Below are positions 42,185-50,897 of a stretch of 64,000 bases of DNA, one piece after another. The stretch is taken from contig NZ_JABBJN010000003.1 of the NCBI RefSeq assembly GCF_012928505.1, positions 173,267-237,266 of the forward strand, in the 5' to 3' direction. Numbering within the stretch: position 1 is the stretch's first letter; each line of letters starts with the position of its first letter. Under the pieces are notes generated by a model. That model was not told the origin of the DNA and ran no database searches. It saw only the letters and a list, made by a program, of their open reading frames with translations. This DNA comes from Achromobacter sp. Bel (GTDB lineage: Bacteria > Pseudomonadota > Gammaproteobacteria > Burkholderiales > Burkholderiaceae_B). Made by a program: the position numbers and the translations under genes.

Positions 42185-43375
42185 TCAACGCTCCACCAGC
42201 GCGATGCGCTTGTTGTACCAGTTCATGAATATCGAGATCGACAGGCTGACCGTGAGGTACGCGCCCATGATGATGAGGATGCCCTCGATCGCCTGGCCCG
42301 TCTGGTTCAGCGTGGTGTTGACCACCGACACGATGTCCGGATAGCCGATGGCGACCGCCAGCGAGCTGTTCTTCGTCAGGTTCAGGTACTGGCTGGTCAT
42401 CGGCGGGATGATCACCCGCAGCGCCTGCGGCAGGATGACCAGGCGCAGCACCTGCTTGCGGCGCAAGCCCAGCGACCCGGCGGCTTCCCACTGGCCGTTG
42501 TTCACGGCCTGGATGCCCGAGCGCACCACTTCGGCGATGAACGCCGACGTGTAGATCACCAGACCCGCCAGCAACGCGGCGAATTCCGGCGACAGCGTCA
42601 GGCCGCCCGAGAAGTTGAAGCCCTTCAATTCCGGCATGTCCAGCGTCAGCGACGCGCCGCTGACGAGCCAGCCGATGACCGGCAGTCCGATCAAGAGGCC
42701 AATGGCCCAGCGGCCCAGCGGGAACATTTGGCCGGTGGCCTCATGGCGCTTCTTGCCGTAGTGGCCCAGGAAGATGATGGCCACGATGGCCAGCCCCAGC
42801 CCGGCCAGCATCCAATCCAGCGAATTGCCTTCCAGGCCGGGCACTTTCAGGCCGCGGTTGGAAATGAAGACGCCCGGCAACGGGTTGTGCGCCTGGCGCG
42901 GACCCGGCATGTTCTCGGTGATCAGCGCGTACCAGAAGAACAACTGCAGCAAGAGCGGCACGTTGCGCATCACCTCGACATAGACCGACGTGATCTTCGC
43001 CACCAGCCAGTTCTTGGACAGGCGGCCGATGCCGATCAGGGTGCCGAGGATGGTGGCCACCACGATGCCGATGACGGCGACGCGCAGGGTGTTGAGCAGG
43101 CCGACCAGAATGGCGCGGCCGTAATCGTTTGCGGGGGTGTAGGCGATGGGCGTTTCGCCAATCGCAAACCCGGCTTCGCGGCTCAGGAACCCGAAGCCCG
43201 TGGCGATATTGCGCACGGACAGGTTGTGAAGCGTGTTCGAAACCAGGAACCACACGGCCCAGGCGACCGCAGCCAGCGCTAGCACCTGGTAGACCACGGA
43301 GCGCACGCCGGGGTCGTTCCAGTTCAGCCGCCGGCGGGGCGCCGAAATCGGGGCGTTTTTATTGGAAGTCGTCAT
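42185..43375 (-). CDS. aapQ: general L-amino-acid ABC transporter permease AapQ
   Basis: The 396-residue inner-membrane protein has about eight hydrophobic segments. The AapQ/BztB hallmarks are WFLVSNTLHNLSVRNIATGFGFLSREAGFAIGE near the start and VYVEVMRNVPLLLQLFFWYAL. The EAA loop GQWEAAGSLGLRRKQVLRLVILPQALR is near the end. ATG 43375 was chosen over an in-frame start at 43465, because that extension runs through the hairpin that separates this gene from aapJ. Confidence 0.92.
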   Translation of the reverse strand: MTTSNKNAPISAPRRRLNWNDPGVRSVVYQVLALAAVAWAVWFLVSNTLHNLSVRNIATGFGFLSREAGFAIGETPIAYTPANDYGRAILVGLLNTLRVAVIGIVVATILGTLIGIGRLSKNWLVAKITSVYVEVMRNVPLLLQLFFWYALITENMPGPRQAHNPLPGVFISNRGLKVPGLEGNSLDWMLAGLGLAIVAIIFLGHYGKKRHEATGQMFPLGRWAIGLLIGLPVIGWLVSGASLTLDMPELKGFNFSGGLTLSPEFAALLAGLVIYTSAFIAEVVRSGIQAVNNGQWEAAGSLGLRRKQVLRLVILPQALRVIIPPMTSQYLNLTKNSSLAVAIGYPDIVSVVNTTLNQTGQAIEGILIIMGAYLTVSLSISIFMNWYNKRIALVER

Positions 43376-43460
43376 GTTGAATCTACAGAAGTCGTACACC
43401 GGGTGGCAACGCCGGCAAGGCCACGCCCCCCACTCCTGCCGCCCGCTCTTCGGCGGGGTA

Positions 43461-43491
43461 GGCAAAACGGAGCCCGAGGCTCCGTTTTGCC
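43461..43491. terminator. perfect 14-bp hairpin between aapJ and aapQ
   Basis: Arms GGCAAAACGGAGCC and GGCTCCGTTTTGCC pair perfectly around CGA. On the minus strand it lies 14 bases after the aapJ stop codon and 86 bases before aapQ. Such hairpins usually act as partial terminators or stabilise the 3' end of the binding-protein message, giving more AapJ than permease. Confidence 0.75.
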
Positions 43492-43504
43492 AGGCAGCCG
43501 TGTG

Positions 43505-44521
43505 TTAGCGCACCGGCCAGCCGTACATCAAACCGCCTTGCTTATACGACGCGTTCAAACCGCGCTCCAGCTTCATCGCGCTGTTCTTGCCCAGCGTGTT
43601 TTCGAAGCTTTCACCGTAGTTGCCCACGTTCTTGATGATGTTGAATGCCCACTTGTCGTCCACGCCCAGGTTCTTGCCCATGCCCGGGGTCACGCCCAGG
43701 ATGCGCTGGATGTTGGGGTTGGGGCTCTTGGCCATTTCTTCGACGTTCGCCTTGGTGATGCCGTATTCCTCAGCTTCCAGCATGGCGTTCAGCGACCAGC
43801 GGACCACGTTGAACCATTGCTCGTCGCCCTGGCGGACCATGGGGCCCAGCGGCTCCTTGGAAAAGTCCTCCGGCAGGATGACGAACTTGTCCGGGTTCTC
43901 GAGCGTGGTGCGGGTGGAGGCCAGTTGCGACTTGTCGGTCGTGAAGGCGTCGCAGCGGCCGGCCGAGAAGGCGCGGATGATTTCGTCGTACTTGTCGATC
44001 ACGACAGGCTTGAATTCGATCTTCTGGCCACGGAACCAGTCGGCCAGGTTCAGTTCGGTGGTGGTGCCCGGCTGCACGCAAATGGTGGCGCCGTTCAGTT
44101 CCTTCGCGCTCTTGACGTTCAGGTCCTTGGAGACCATGACGCCCTGCGAATCGTAGTAATTCACGCCTACGCCGATCAGGCCCAGCGTCGTGTCGCGGGT
44201 CAGCGTCACGGTGGTGTTGCGGGTCAGCACGTCCACTTCGCCGGACTGCAGCGCGGTAAAGCGTTGCTGCGTGTTCAGCGGGGTGAATTTGACCTTGGTG
44301 GCGTCGCCGAACATCGTCGAGGCGATGGCGCGGCACAGGTCCACGTCGATGCCCTTGTATTCACCCTTGCTATCGGCGATCGAGAACCCCGGAATGCCGG
44401 TCGAAACCCCGCACTGGACAAACCCTTTCTTCTTAACGTTATCGAAGGTCGCGCCCGCATTGGCAGCCGCGGATGCAGCGAACAATGCCGCGCCAATAGC
44501 AGCGAGTTTCAGTACTTTCAT
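43505..44521 (-). CDS. aapJ: general L-amino-acid ABC transporter substrate-binding protein
   Basis: The 338-residue periplasmic protein has a signal peptide (KLAAIGAALFAASAAANA, cleavage before GATFD). VKKKGFVQCGVSTGIPGFS and GIDVDLCRAIASTMFGD are typical of AapJ/BztA. It captures L-amino acids and hands them to AapQM. It is the first gene of the operon, behind a 325-base divergent control region shared with ftsE. The frame is open much further upstream, but only ATG 44521 gives a functional signal peptide. Confidence 0.94.
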   Translation of the reverse strand: MKVLKLAAIGAALFAASAAANAGATFDNVKKKGFVQCGVSTGIPGFSIADSKGEYKGIDVDLCRAIASTMFGDATKVKFTPLNTQQRFTALQSGEVDVLTRNTTVTLTRDTTLGLIGVGVNYYDSQGVMVSKDLNVKSAKELNGATICVQPGTTTELNLADWFRGQKIEFKPVVIDKYDEIIRAFSAGRCDAFTTDKSQLASTRTTLENPDKFVILPEDFSKEPLGPMVRQGDEQWFNVVRWSLNAMLEAEEYGITKANVEEMAKSPNPNIQRILGVTPGMGKNLGVDDKWAFNIIKNVGNYGESFENTLGKNSAMKLERGLNASYKQGGLMYGWPVR

Positions 44522-44661
44522 CGTGATCTCCGTGTGGGATAAATCGAGCCGTACGCGGGCCGGATCAGGCCGACGCATGGGGCGGATGGTAGCGTCCACG
44601 CAGCACGCGGCGCATCCGGGAATTCCCTTGAAATATAGGGACACTGGCGAAATCAAACGTT

Positions 44662-44677
44662 GTTTTCTCAAGAAAAC
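44662..44677. promoter_or_regulatory. 16-bp perfect palindrome upstream of aapJ
   Basis: GTTTTCTCAAGAAAAC is a perfect 7-2-7 palindrome in the 325-base gap between aapJ and ftsE, about 140 bases from the aapJ start. It is a good operator candidate for a dimeric repressor or activator of the amino-acid importer. I recognise no other element in the gap apart from the hairpin at the ftsE start. Confidence 0.5.
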
Positions 44678-44821
44678 GGGGACGTGTTTTAGCGCGAGCG
44701 ATTTGTCCCAAGACGCATTCATTTCGTTCTGGCGAAAACGTGTCCAACTGGTCACATGGATACGCTTTTTCACAGCCTGCCCACCAAGAGGCTTAGGCCA
44801 CCTTACTGTCCCCGAGTTACT

Positions 44822-44848
44822 ATGGCGGCTTCATCTGACAGCCGCCAT
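44822..44848 (+). promoter_or_regulatory. hairpin overlapping the ftsE start codon
   Basis: ATGGCGGC (44822-44829) pairs perfectly with GCCGCCAT (44841-44848) around an 11-base loop, and the right arm includes the first two bases of the ftsE ATG. No Shine-Dalgarno sequence is visible. In mRNA this would hide the start codon, so translation of ftsE may be limited or regulated. Confidence 0.55.
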
Positions 44849-45608
44849 GATCGAATTCCAACACGTATTCAAATCATATGGTCGCGGCCGCAATATTCTG
44901 GCCGACATCAACTTCCGCGTCAGCGCGGGAGAATTCGTTTTCGTATCCGGGCCGTCCGGCGCCGGCAAGTCCACGCTGCTCAAGCTGATCGGCGGGCTGG
45001 AGCCCGCCAGCCGCGGATCCATCCAGGTCAATGGCCAGCGGCTGGACAAGCTGCCCGCGCGCGCCCGGCCGTATCTGCGCCGCGCGGTCGGCGTCATCCT
45101 GCAAGACACCCACCTGTTGTTCGATCGAAGCGCGTTCGAAAACGTGATGCTGCCGCTGGCCGTCCAGGGACACCCCTGGGATTCGGCCGCCTCCCGCGCC
45201 CGTGCCGCGCTGGACAAGGTGGGGCTGTCGGGCAAGGAAGACATGAACCCCATCGAACTGTCGGGCGGCGAACAACAGCGCCTGGCGATCGCGCGGGCCA
45301 TCGTGAACCGGCCTGCCATCCTGATCGCCGACGAGCCTACCGCCAACCTTGACCACGACAACGCGCAACGCATCATGAACGTGTTCCGCGACTTCAACCG
45401 CGTGGGCGTCACGACGCTGATCGCCTCGCACGACCAGGACCTCATGGCGCGCTACGCCAGCCGCACCTTGCGCATCGATCCGGGCAAGTTCGCCGATTCC
45501 AACGGCCCGGCCTCGCCGCCGGACGCCGGGCAACCTCAGTCCGCCCCGGCCCGCGCTAGCGGCGCCCGCGCCGAACCTGGCTTCGGCCACCCGGGAGAAT
45601 CGGCATGA
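44847..45608 (+). CDS. ftsE: cell-division ATP-binding protein FtsE
   Basis: FtsE is the cytoplasmic ATPase of the FtsEX complex, which activates peptidoglycan amidases at the division site. It starts MIEFQHVFKSYGRGRNILAD, with Walker A GPSGAGKST (35-43), LQDTHLLFDRSAFENVMLPL, signature LSGGEQQRLAIARAIVNRP and Walker B ILIADEPTANLD. At 253 residues it is about 30 longer than usual. After residue 215 a Pro/Ala/Gly-rich tail (PASPPDAGQPQSAPARASG and onwards) is appended. The long in-frame stretch upstream to 44190 is antisense to aapJ and not coding. Its stop overlaps ftsX in ATGA. Confidence 0.93.
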   Translation: MIEFQHVFKSYGRGRNILADINFRVSAGEFVFVSGPSGAGKSTLLKLIGGLEPASRGSIQVNGQRLDKLPARARPYLRRAVGVILQDTHLLFDRSAFENVMLPLAVQGHPWDSAASRARAALDKVGLSGKEDMNPIELSGGEQQRLAIARAIVNRPAILIADEPTANLDHDNAQRIMNVFRDFNRVGVTTLIASHDQDLMARYASRTLRIDPGKFADSNGPASPPDAGQPQSAPARASGARAEPGFGHPGESA

Positions 45609-46513
45609 ACGCCTGGTTGCGGCAACACCGCTATGCGCTCCTGGTGACCCTGCGCCGACTGGCCAAGCAGCCGTTCTCGTCGCTGGCCAACCTGCTGGTG
45701 ATGGCGCTGGCCCTGGCCCTGCCCCTGCTGGGCAGCGCCATCCTGGTGTCCGTGCAGCCCGTGGCGCGCGAGATGTCCGTCACTCCCGAAGTGACCGTGT
45801 TCATGCGCGTGGACGCCCCCGCCGGCGCCGCCGCCGACGTGGCCAAGCGCATCAAGGACGATTATTCGCAAGACGTGCGCGCAGTGCGCGTCGTGGGGCG
45901 TGACGCCGCCCTGGCCGACCTGCGCGCCAACCCCGCCTGGCAGCAAGCGCTGGCCGTTTTGCCCGGCAACCCGCTGCCGGACGCCGTCGTGGTGACGCTG
46001 GCCGACGGCGAGGACCTTGCCGGACGCGCCGACAAGCTGGCCGGCGCCTGGAAGCAATGGAATCACGTAGACCTGGTGCAGCTGGACAGCGCCTGGGTGC
46101 AGCGGCTGGAGGCCATCCTGCGGTTCGCCCGCATCGGCCTGGGTTTCCTGGCCGCTTGCGTGGCAGTCGTGGTGCTGGCCACCGTGTTCAACACCGTGCG
46201 CATGCAAGCGCTGTCGCAACGCGAGGAAATTGGCGTAGCCCGTCTGGTGGGCGCCACGGAATCCTTCGTCCGCCGGCCGTTCCTGTATCTGGGCGCCCTG
46301 TCGGGGGCCCTGGCTTCCTTGCTGGCCATCGGGGTGGCGGCCATTGCGCTGTCGCCGCTGAACGACGCGCTGCTGGGACTCGCCCGCAGCTATGGCGCCG
46401 AATTCGCGCTGCACCTGCCTGGCGCATCGGTGCTGATCGGAGCAGTCGTCGCCTCGGCCGCCCTGGGCGCACTGTCGGCCCGCTGGTCGGTCACGCGCAG
46501 CACGCGGTTCTGA
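45605..46513 (+). CDS. ftsX: cell-division protein FtsX
   Basis: The 302-residue membrane partner of FtsE has a cytoplasmic N-terminus, TM1 at about 22-44 (LANLLVMALALALPLLGSAI) and a periplasmic domain at about 50-165 that contacts amidase activators. Three C-terminal helices form the FtsX/MacB-like domain, with LSQREEIGVARLVGATESFVRRPFLYLG as its conserved loop. Length is normal. It is translationally coupled to ftsE by the four-base overlap ATGA. The N-terminal arginines in LLVTLRRLAKQPFSSL are also typical. Confidence 0.94.
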   Translation: MNAWLRQHRYALLVTLRRLAKQPFSSLANLLVMALALALPLLGSAILVSVQPVAREMSVTPEVTVFMRVDAPAGAAADVAKRIKDDYSQDVRAVRVVGRDAALADLRANPAWQQALAVLPGNPLPDAVVVTLADGEDLAGRADKLAGAWKQWNHVDLVQLDSAWVQRLEAILRFARIGLGFLAACVAVVVLATVFNTVRMQALSQREEIGVARLVGATESFVRRPFLYLGALSGALASLLAIGVAAIALSPLNDALLGLARSYGAEFALHLPGASVLIGAVVASAALGALSARWSVTRSTRF

Positions 46514-46951
46514 CCTTGGGTGGGCGAATGGCGAGCGGCCGGGCCCTGAGCGGCGCCGCCGCCGCCCCAGATGCCCCGGCAAACGCCACCCCAAACGCCA
46601 CCCCAAACGCCGCGCCTAAAGCCACGTATAAAGCCCGATCCTCCCCGTGATCCGGGGAAAGGCGCGCCATCCGCCCGGCTACGATGGTTGCAAGCCGTCT
46701 TGATGAACGCGGCCGTTCGGGCCTGCGGACGCTTGCCCAACCGGCTGGGCGCCCTGCCAGGAAAGGAAAAAGCGAGAATGCTGGATGGAAATCAGGGACG
46801 CATTGCGTTGTCGCCGTTACAAGCATTTCTCCCGTTGTCTGCCGGGATATGCAAGAATAAAGCGACATTTTTTTACACTTTTTGAAACATTCGTTGTTTT
46901 GCCGAGCGCCGCCCTTCGTGTCCCAATCGCTGTTCTTGCCCCTTAAGTCCC
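46514..46951. other. 438-base gap between ftsX and cheD with a short tandem repeat
   Basis: I see no gene that I can support here. The unit AAACGCCACCCC occurs twice in tandem (46581-46604) and is followed by a partial third copy. The last 120 bases are AT-rich (ATTTTTTTACACTTTTTG near 46866) and probably hold the cheD promoter. I could not fit a flagellar sigma-28 consensus to it. Confidence 0.5.
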
Positions 46952-47698
46952 ATGGTCGCCCGTCTTGAAGCCCGTGCAACGCGCCACTATTTCGATAGCG
47001 CGTTCCAGTGTCAGGCGGTGAAAGTACTCCCCAACGAGTACTACGTCACCGACGAAGACCTGATGATCTCGACCGTACTCGGGTCGTGCGTCGCCGCCTG
47101 TATCCACGATCCGGTCAAGGGCGTGGGCGGCATGAACCATTTCATGTTGCCGGAAGGCGACATGCAGTCGCCCGCGTCCGCCACGATGCGCTATGGCGCC
47201 TTCGCGATGGAAGTGCTGATCAACGAGCTGCTAAAGGCGGGCGCCGTGCGCGACCGCCTGGAAGCCAAGGTGTTCGGCGGCGGCGCGGTGCTGAGCGCCA
47301 TGCAGCAGATGAACATCGGCGAGCGCAACGGCGCATTCGTCCTGAACTACCTCAGGACCGAGGGCATTCCGGTCAAGGCGCAAGACTTGGGCGATGTGCA
47401 CGCCCGCCGCATCAATTACTTCCCGCGTGACGGCCGCGTGATGGTGCGCAAGATGGCGCCGCACCACCAGCGTGCAGAAGAAATCATCGCCAAGCGCGAG
47501 CAGGCGGCGGCCCAGAGCGTGCAGGCCAAGACGCAAAGCCCCCCGCGCGTCGAACGCTTCACCCGGCCTGGCGTGGAACGGTTCGACAAGCCGGCGCGCC
47601 CCGGCGTGGAACGCTTCGACCGGCCCGCCCGGCCTGGCGTCGAACGCTTCGACACCGCGCTGAGCCGCTTGCGCAAATCGGAAACCACCGACAGCTGA
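46952..47698 (+). CDS. cheD: chemoreceptor glutamine deamidase CheD (orphan, repeat-tailed)
   Basis: CheD deamidates glutamines in chemoreceptors and so tunes chemotaxis signalling. The catalytic Cys lies in [14 protein letters not shown] (about residue 50) and the His in [11 protein letters not shown] (about 63). [17 protein letters not shown] and KVFGGGAVL are further family motifs. The catalytic domain ends near residue 170. The tail to 248 is a coiled Arg/Glu/Gln-rich stretch followed by four tandem copies of R-x-GVERF-type units. No other chemotaxis or flagellar gene lies in the window, which is unusual because cheD often sits in a che operon. Confidence 0.93.
   Translation: MVARLEARATRHYFDSAFQCQAVKVLPNEYYVTDEDLMISTVLGSCVAACIHDPVKGVGGMNHFMLPEGDMQSPASATMRYGAFAMEVLINELLKAGAVRDRLEAKVFGGGAVLSAMQQMNIGERNGAFVLNYLRTEGIPVKAQDLGDVHARRINYFPRDGRVMVRKMAPHHQRAEEIIAKREQAAAQSVQAKTQSPPRVERFTRPGVERFDKPARPGVERFDRPARPGVERFDTALSRLRKSETTDS
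47548..47655 (+). repeat. coding tandem repeat in the cheD tail (RPGVERFD units)
   Basis: Four units encode [28 protein letters not shown] and [10 protein letters not shown]. The last three match at DNA level with a period of about 33 bases. The array may expand or contract between strains without shifting the frame. Confidence 0.85.
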
Positions 47699-47711
47699 AT
47701 CCCGCGCTGCC

Positions 47712-48668
47712 TCAGAACCCGAAGCTGGCGCGGTACTGGCTGGGCGATACGCCCAGCCGGCGCATGAACACTTCGCGCAAGTGGCGGGCGTCGCGAAAGC
47801 CGCACTCGTAGGCCACGGTTTTCAGCGGACGCGCCTCGCGCTCCAGGCGCGCCCGCGCCGCATCCACCCGCACGCGCTCGACGAACTCGGCCGGCGTCAC
47901 GCCCGCGTCGCGCAGGAACACCCGGGAAAAGTTGCGGCGGCTCATGTTGGCCACGGCGGCCAGCGCATCCAATCCAAGGTCTGCATCCAGGTGGCCCAAC
48001 ACGTGCTGCTGCACTTGCGCCACGGCCGATGTCTCTTCCACGAACGGCGTCAGGAACGGGCTGAACTGCGATTGCCCGCCGGCGCGCTGCGTGAACACCA
48101 CCAGCCGCTTGGCCACATTCAGGGCGACATCCTGCCCGACGTCCTGCGCCAGCAGATACAGCGCCAGGTCGATGCCCGCCGTCACGCCCGCCGACGTATG
48201 CAATCGGCCGTCCTGCACATATAGCCGGTCGGCATCGACGCGCAGCGCCGGGTAACGCGCCGCCAACGCCGGCGCATCGTTCCAATGCGTGGTGACGGTG
48301 GCGTCCTGCAACAGGCCGGCGCGCGCCAAGAGGAAGGTGCCGTTGCAGATCGACCCGTAGCGCGGCGCCCGTTGGCACATCGCGCGCAGCCAGGCCAGCG
48401 TGTCGTCGGGTTCGCGCTGGCCCGGCAACGCGGGGCCGCCCGCCACCAGCAGCAGGTCAGGCGGATCGGCCACGTCCGCGTAGTAGCGCTGCGGCGCGAG
48501 CACCATGCCGTTGGAACACGGGACCGTGCCGCGCGTCAGGCCGATCAGCGCCAGTTGGTAGTGCTGCGCCGGCAACAAGAAGCGGTTGGCTTCGGCAAAC
48601 ACGTCCAGCGGTCCGCTGACATCCAGCGATTGCACGCCGGGAAAGACGACGATGGCGACGGTTTTCAT
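47712..48668 (-). CDS. GlxA-family transcriptional regulator (DJ-1/PfpI + AraC HTH)
   Basis: The 318-residue regulator has a DJ-1/PfpI-like domain at about 1-185: MKTVAIVVFPGVQSLDVSGPLDVFAEANRF, then LLLVAGGPALPG and YGSICNGTFLLARAGLL with the nucleophile-elbow Cys. A C-terminal AraC helix-turn-helix pair follows (about 220-315; GLDALAAVANMSRRNFSRVF, AYECGFRDARHLREVFMRRLG). Relatives (GlxA, FtrA, GbdR, CdhR) control catabolism of amines and amino acids. ATG 48668 is preferred over an upstream start at 48704. It is divergent from the M24 protein gene (297-base gap, no clear element), a possible target. Confidence 0.9.
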   Translation of the reverse strand: MKTVAIVVFPGVQSLDVSGPLDVFAEANRFLLPAQHYQLALIGLTRGTVPCSNGMVLAPQRYYADVADPPDLLLVAGGPALPGQREPDDTLAWLRAMCQRAPRYGSICNGTFLLARAGLLQDATVTTHWNDAPALAARYPALRVDADRLYVQDGRLHTSAGVTAGIDLALYLLAQDVGQDVALNVAKRLVVFTQRAGGQSQFSPFLTPFVEETSAVAQVQQHVLGHLDADLGLDALAAVANMSRRNFSRVFLRDAGVTPAEFVERVRVDAARARLEREARPLKTVAYECGFRDARHLREVFMRRLGVSPSQYRASFGF

Positions 48669-48965
48669 GGGCTTCAAGGCAGGCGACGCGGCGCCGGACG
48701 GCAAAACGCTACCTTAGCCGACCGCTGCGGCCCCGGCGCGCCCCCACGGGCAAGCCTGGCCCGAAAGCGTGGCAACGCGGCCCGAAACCGCCCCTGCCTG
48801 CGCGCTTGGCCGCCAACCGCGCCACGCTGGCGCGATTGCGTTCATGCCGGCCCTGTCCCGCAGCCCGCCCCACCGGCAAGATCTCCCTGTCGTACCCGGC
48901 GCGCCGTCGCGCCCGCCACGCGCCCTGCAAACCCTCCCAACCCTTACCCCCCCAGGATCCTTGCC

Positions 48966-49652
48966 ATGACGATGCCCCCAACCCTCGCCAGCGAACGCGT
49001 CGGCCCCGCCTTTTCCGTGGACGGCATGCTGGCCGCCCGCAACAAGACCCGCCAGGCCATCGCCGACGTCGCCGCCCGCATCCGGCCCGGCATGGTCGAG
49101 GAAGACGCCGTGCAACTTGCCCGGCAGACGCTGATCGACGCCGGCATGGCGCTCAGTTGGCACCCCACGCGCGTCCGCTTCGGCGCCAACACTTTGAAAT
49201 CCATGCGCCAGCCGTCCGAACCCGGCGTGGTGCTGGGCGACGACGACATATTCTTCCTGGACATCGCGCCGCGCCTGGACGCCTGGGAAGGCGACGGCGG
49301 CAAGTCCTTCACCGTGGGCGGCAATGCCGACCATGCGCGCTGCGCCCGCGACGCCGAAGCGCTGTTCCACGACGTTCGCGGCGTATGGCGGCGCGAGCAG
49401 CTGACCGGACAGGAACTCTACGCCTACGCCGACCGCCAGGCGCGCTCGCTGGGATGGGAACTGAACTTCGACCTGCCGGGCCACCGCGTTTCCGATTTTC
49501 CGCATGCCGCGATCCACACCGGTTCGCTGGCGGAACTGGCCGCTACCCCGTCGGAGATGCGCTGGATCCTGGAGATCCACTTGCGCGATCCGGCCGGCCG
49601 TTTCGGCGCCTTCTTCGAAGACATGCTGTTGGGCGACGAGCACTACGCATAG
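48966..49652 (+). CDS. M24-family (aminopeptidase P/creatinase-fold) protein, single-domain
   Basis: The 228-residue protein contains only the pita-bread catalytic domain: MLAARNKTRQAIADVAARIRPGMVEEDA, FLDIAPRLDAWEGDGGKSFTVGG, then ELNFDLPGHRVSDFPH. D and H residues corresponding to some metal ligands are visible (FLDIAPRLD, GDGGKS and LPGHRVSDFPH). The usual D-x(10)-D pair and final E-x-E are changed, so hydrolase activity is uncertain. M24 proteins cleave X-Pro peptides or creatine-like amidines. ATG 48966 was chosen; the long in-frame upstream stretch is antisense to the GlxA gene. It is closely followed by thpR. Confidence 0.75.
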   Translation: MTMPPTLASERVGPAFSVDGMLAARNKTRQAIADVAARIRPGMVEEDAVQLARQTLIDAGMALSWHPTRVRFGANTLKSMRQPSEPGVVLGDDDIFFLDIAPRLDAWEGDGGKSFTVGGNADHARCARDAEALFHDVRGVWRREQLTGQELYAYADRQARSLGWELNFDLPGHRVSDFPHAAIHTGSLAELAATPSEMRWILEIHLRDPAGRFGAFFEDMLLGDEHYA

Positions 49653-49679
49653 GGCGTGTGCCGCGCCTACAATCGGCGC

Positions 49680-50210
49680 ATGTCCACCGTCCGTCTCTTC
49701 TTCGCCCTGTGGCCGTCGCCCGCGCTTGCCGCATCGCTGGCCGGCTGGGCGGAACAGGCCCGGCCGACCACCGGCGGACGCGTCATGCGCACCGAAACGC
49801 TGCACCTGACCCTGGCCTTCCTGGGACCGGTCGACGTGCAACTGGCGGACGTGCTGGCAGCCGCCACGCCAGAACACCGGTTGCCCGCGGACGAGGTGGC
49901 GCTGGACCACTACGGTGTCTTCACCCGCCAGCGCATCCTCTGGGCGGGCCCGCGCCAGACGCCCGCCGGCCTGCAGGCCGCGCACGACGGCCTGTGGCAA
50001 TGGCTGGCCGGTTTCGGCCTGGCCGCCCCGCCCCAGCCCTTCCGTCCGCACGTGACATTACTGCGCAACATCGAACATGCGCCGCCGCCCGACGCCACGC
50101 CAGCGCCGCTTGTCTGGCGCTACGACCGCATGGTCCTGGTGGCATCTGAATCCCTGACGGGCGGCAGCCGCTACCGCATCGTCGCGCAATCGCGCCCCGC
50201 CGACAGATAG
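49680..50210 (+). CDS. thpR: RNA 2',3'-cyclic phosphodiesterase
   Basis: The 176-residue member of the 2H phosphoesterase superfamily opens 2',3'-cyclic phosphates of RNA to 2'-phosphates. The first reports called it 2'-5' RNA ligase. The two catalytic HxT motifs are His42/Thr44 in LHLTLAFLG and His124/Thr126 in FRPHVTLLRN. It begins with the family start VRLFFALWP. Spacing of the motifs and length are normal for ThpR/LigT. It is followed by a nucleotidase gene after 45 bases and may be cotranscribed with it, but no shared pathway is evident. Confidence 0.92.
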   Translation: MSTVRLFFALWPSPALAASLAGWAEQARPTTGGRVMRTETLHLTLAFLGPVDVQLADVLAAATPEHRLPADEVALDHYGVFTRQRILWAGPRQTPAGLQAAHDGLWQWLAGFGLAAPPQPFRPHVTLLRNIEHAPPPDATPAPLVWRYDRMVLVASESLTGGSRYRIVAQSRPADR

Positions 50211-50255
50211 CCCCGCTCTGGCACAATCACCCGGTTGCAACGACCAGGGATCACC

Positions 50256-50816
50256 ATGATCATCCTGCTGGACCAAGACGGCGTGCTGGCGGATTTCGAG
50301 CACGCGTTCATCGACGCCTGGCGCACCCGCCACCCGGACATCGCCCCCGTCGAATTCGAAGACCGGAAATCCTTCTATATCCGCCAGGACTACGCGCCGG
50401 AACTGCGCGGCATGGCCGAAGCCATCTATACCGCCCCGGGATTCATCCGCAACCTGCCGCCCGTGCCGGGCGCGCTGGACGCCGTGCACGAATTGCTGGC
50501 CTTGGGGATGGACGTGCGGATCTGCACGTCGCCGCTATCGCAGTTCGAGAACTGCGTGGCCGAAAAGTACCTGTGGGTGGAAAAACACCTGGGACGCGAG
50601 GCCACCAACCGGCTGATCCTGACCAAGGACAAGACCCTGGTGCACGGCCATCTGCTGATCGACGACAAGCCACTGATCGAAGGCGCGACCAAGCCGCGCT
50701 GGAAGCACATTTTGTTTGACGCGCCCTACAACCGGCAGGTCGCAGATCGCCCCCGCATCACCTGGGCGAACTGGCGCAATGTGCTGGCGGGCGAGCTCTA
50801 TACGGCAGACGAATGA
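50256..50816 (+). CDS. 5'(3')-deoxyribonucleotidase-type HAD phosphatase
   Basis: The 186-residue HAD enzyme starts with the catalytic DQDGVLADFEHAFIDAW, where Asp6 is the nucleophile and Asp8 the general acid. It continues with NLPPVPGALDAVHELLALGMDVRICTSPLS (motif II Thr/Ser). LTKDKTLVHGHLLIDDKP holds the motif III lysine and motif IV aspartates. This order and size match the NT5C/YorS deoxyribonucleotidase family, which removes phosphate from (deoxy)nucleoside monophosphates. ATG 50256 was preferred to a TTG at 50235. Confidence 0.88.
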   Translation: MIILLDQDGVLADFEHAFIDAWRTRHPDIAPVEFEDRKSFYIRQDYAPELRGMAEAIYTAPGFIRNLPPVPGALDAVHELLALGMDVRICTSPLSQFENCVAEKYLWVEKHLGREATNRLILTKDKTLVHGHLLIDDKPLIEGATKPRWKHILFDAPYNRQVADRPRITWANWRNVLAGELYTADE

Positions 50817-50897
50817 GTCCGTGCGGGTCCTGTTCAGCGGTCATGGTTTAGGACTATTCTGTGCTGGCTGTACCCCCACCCCGGAGGAGCCCGCACC

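Noticed and set aside
46491..46979. A minus-strand frame with a hydrophobic GAAFGVAFGVAFAG stretch between ftsX and cheD
   Set aside because: The hydrophobic part comes from a 12-base tandem repeat. The frame overlaps the ends of ftsX and cheD, and I see no good start site.
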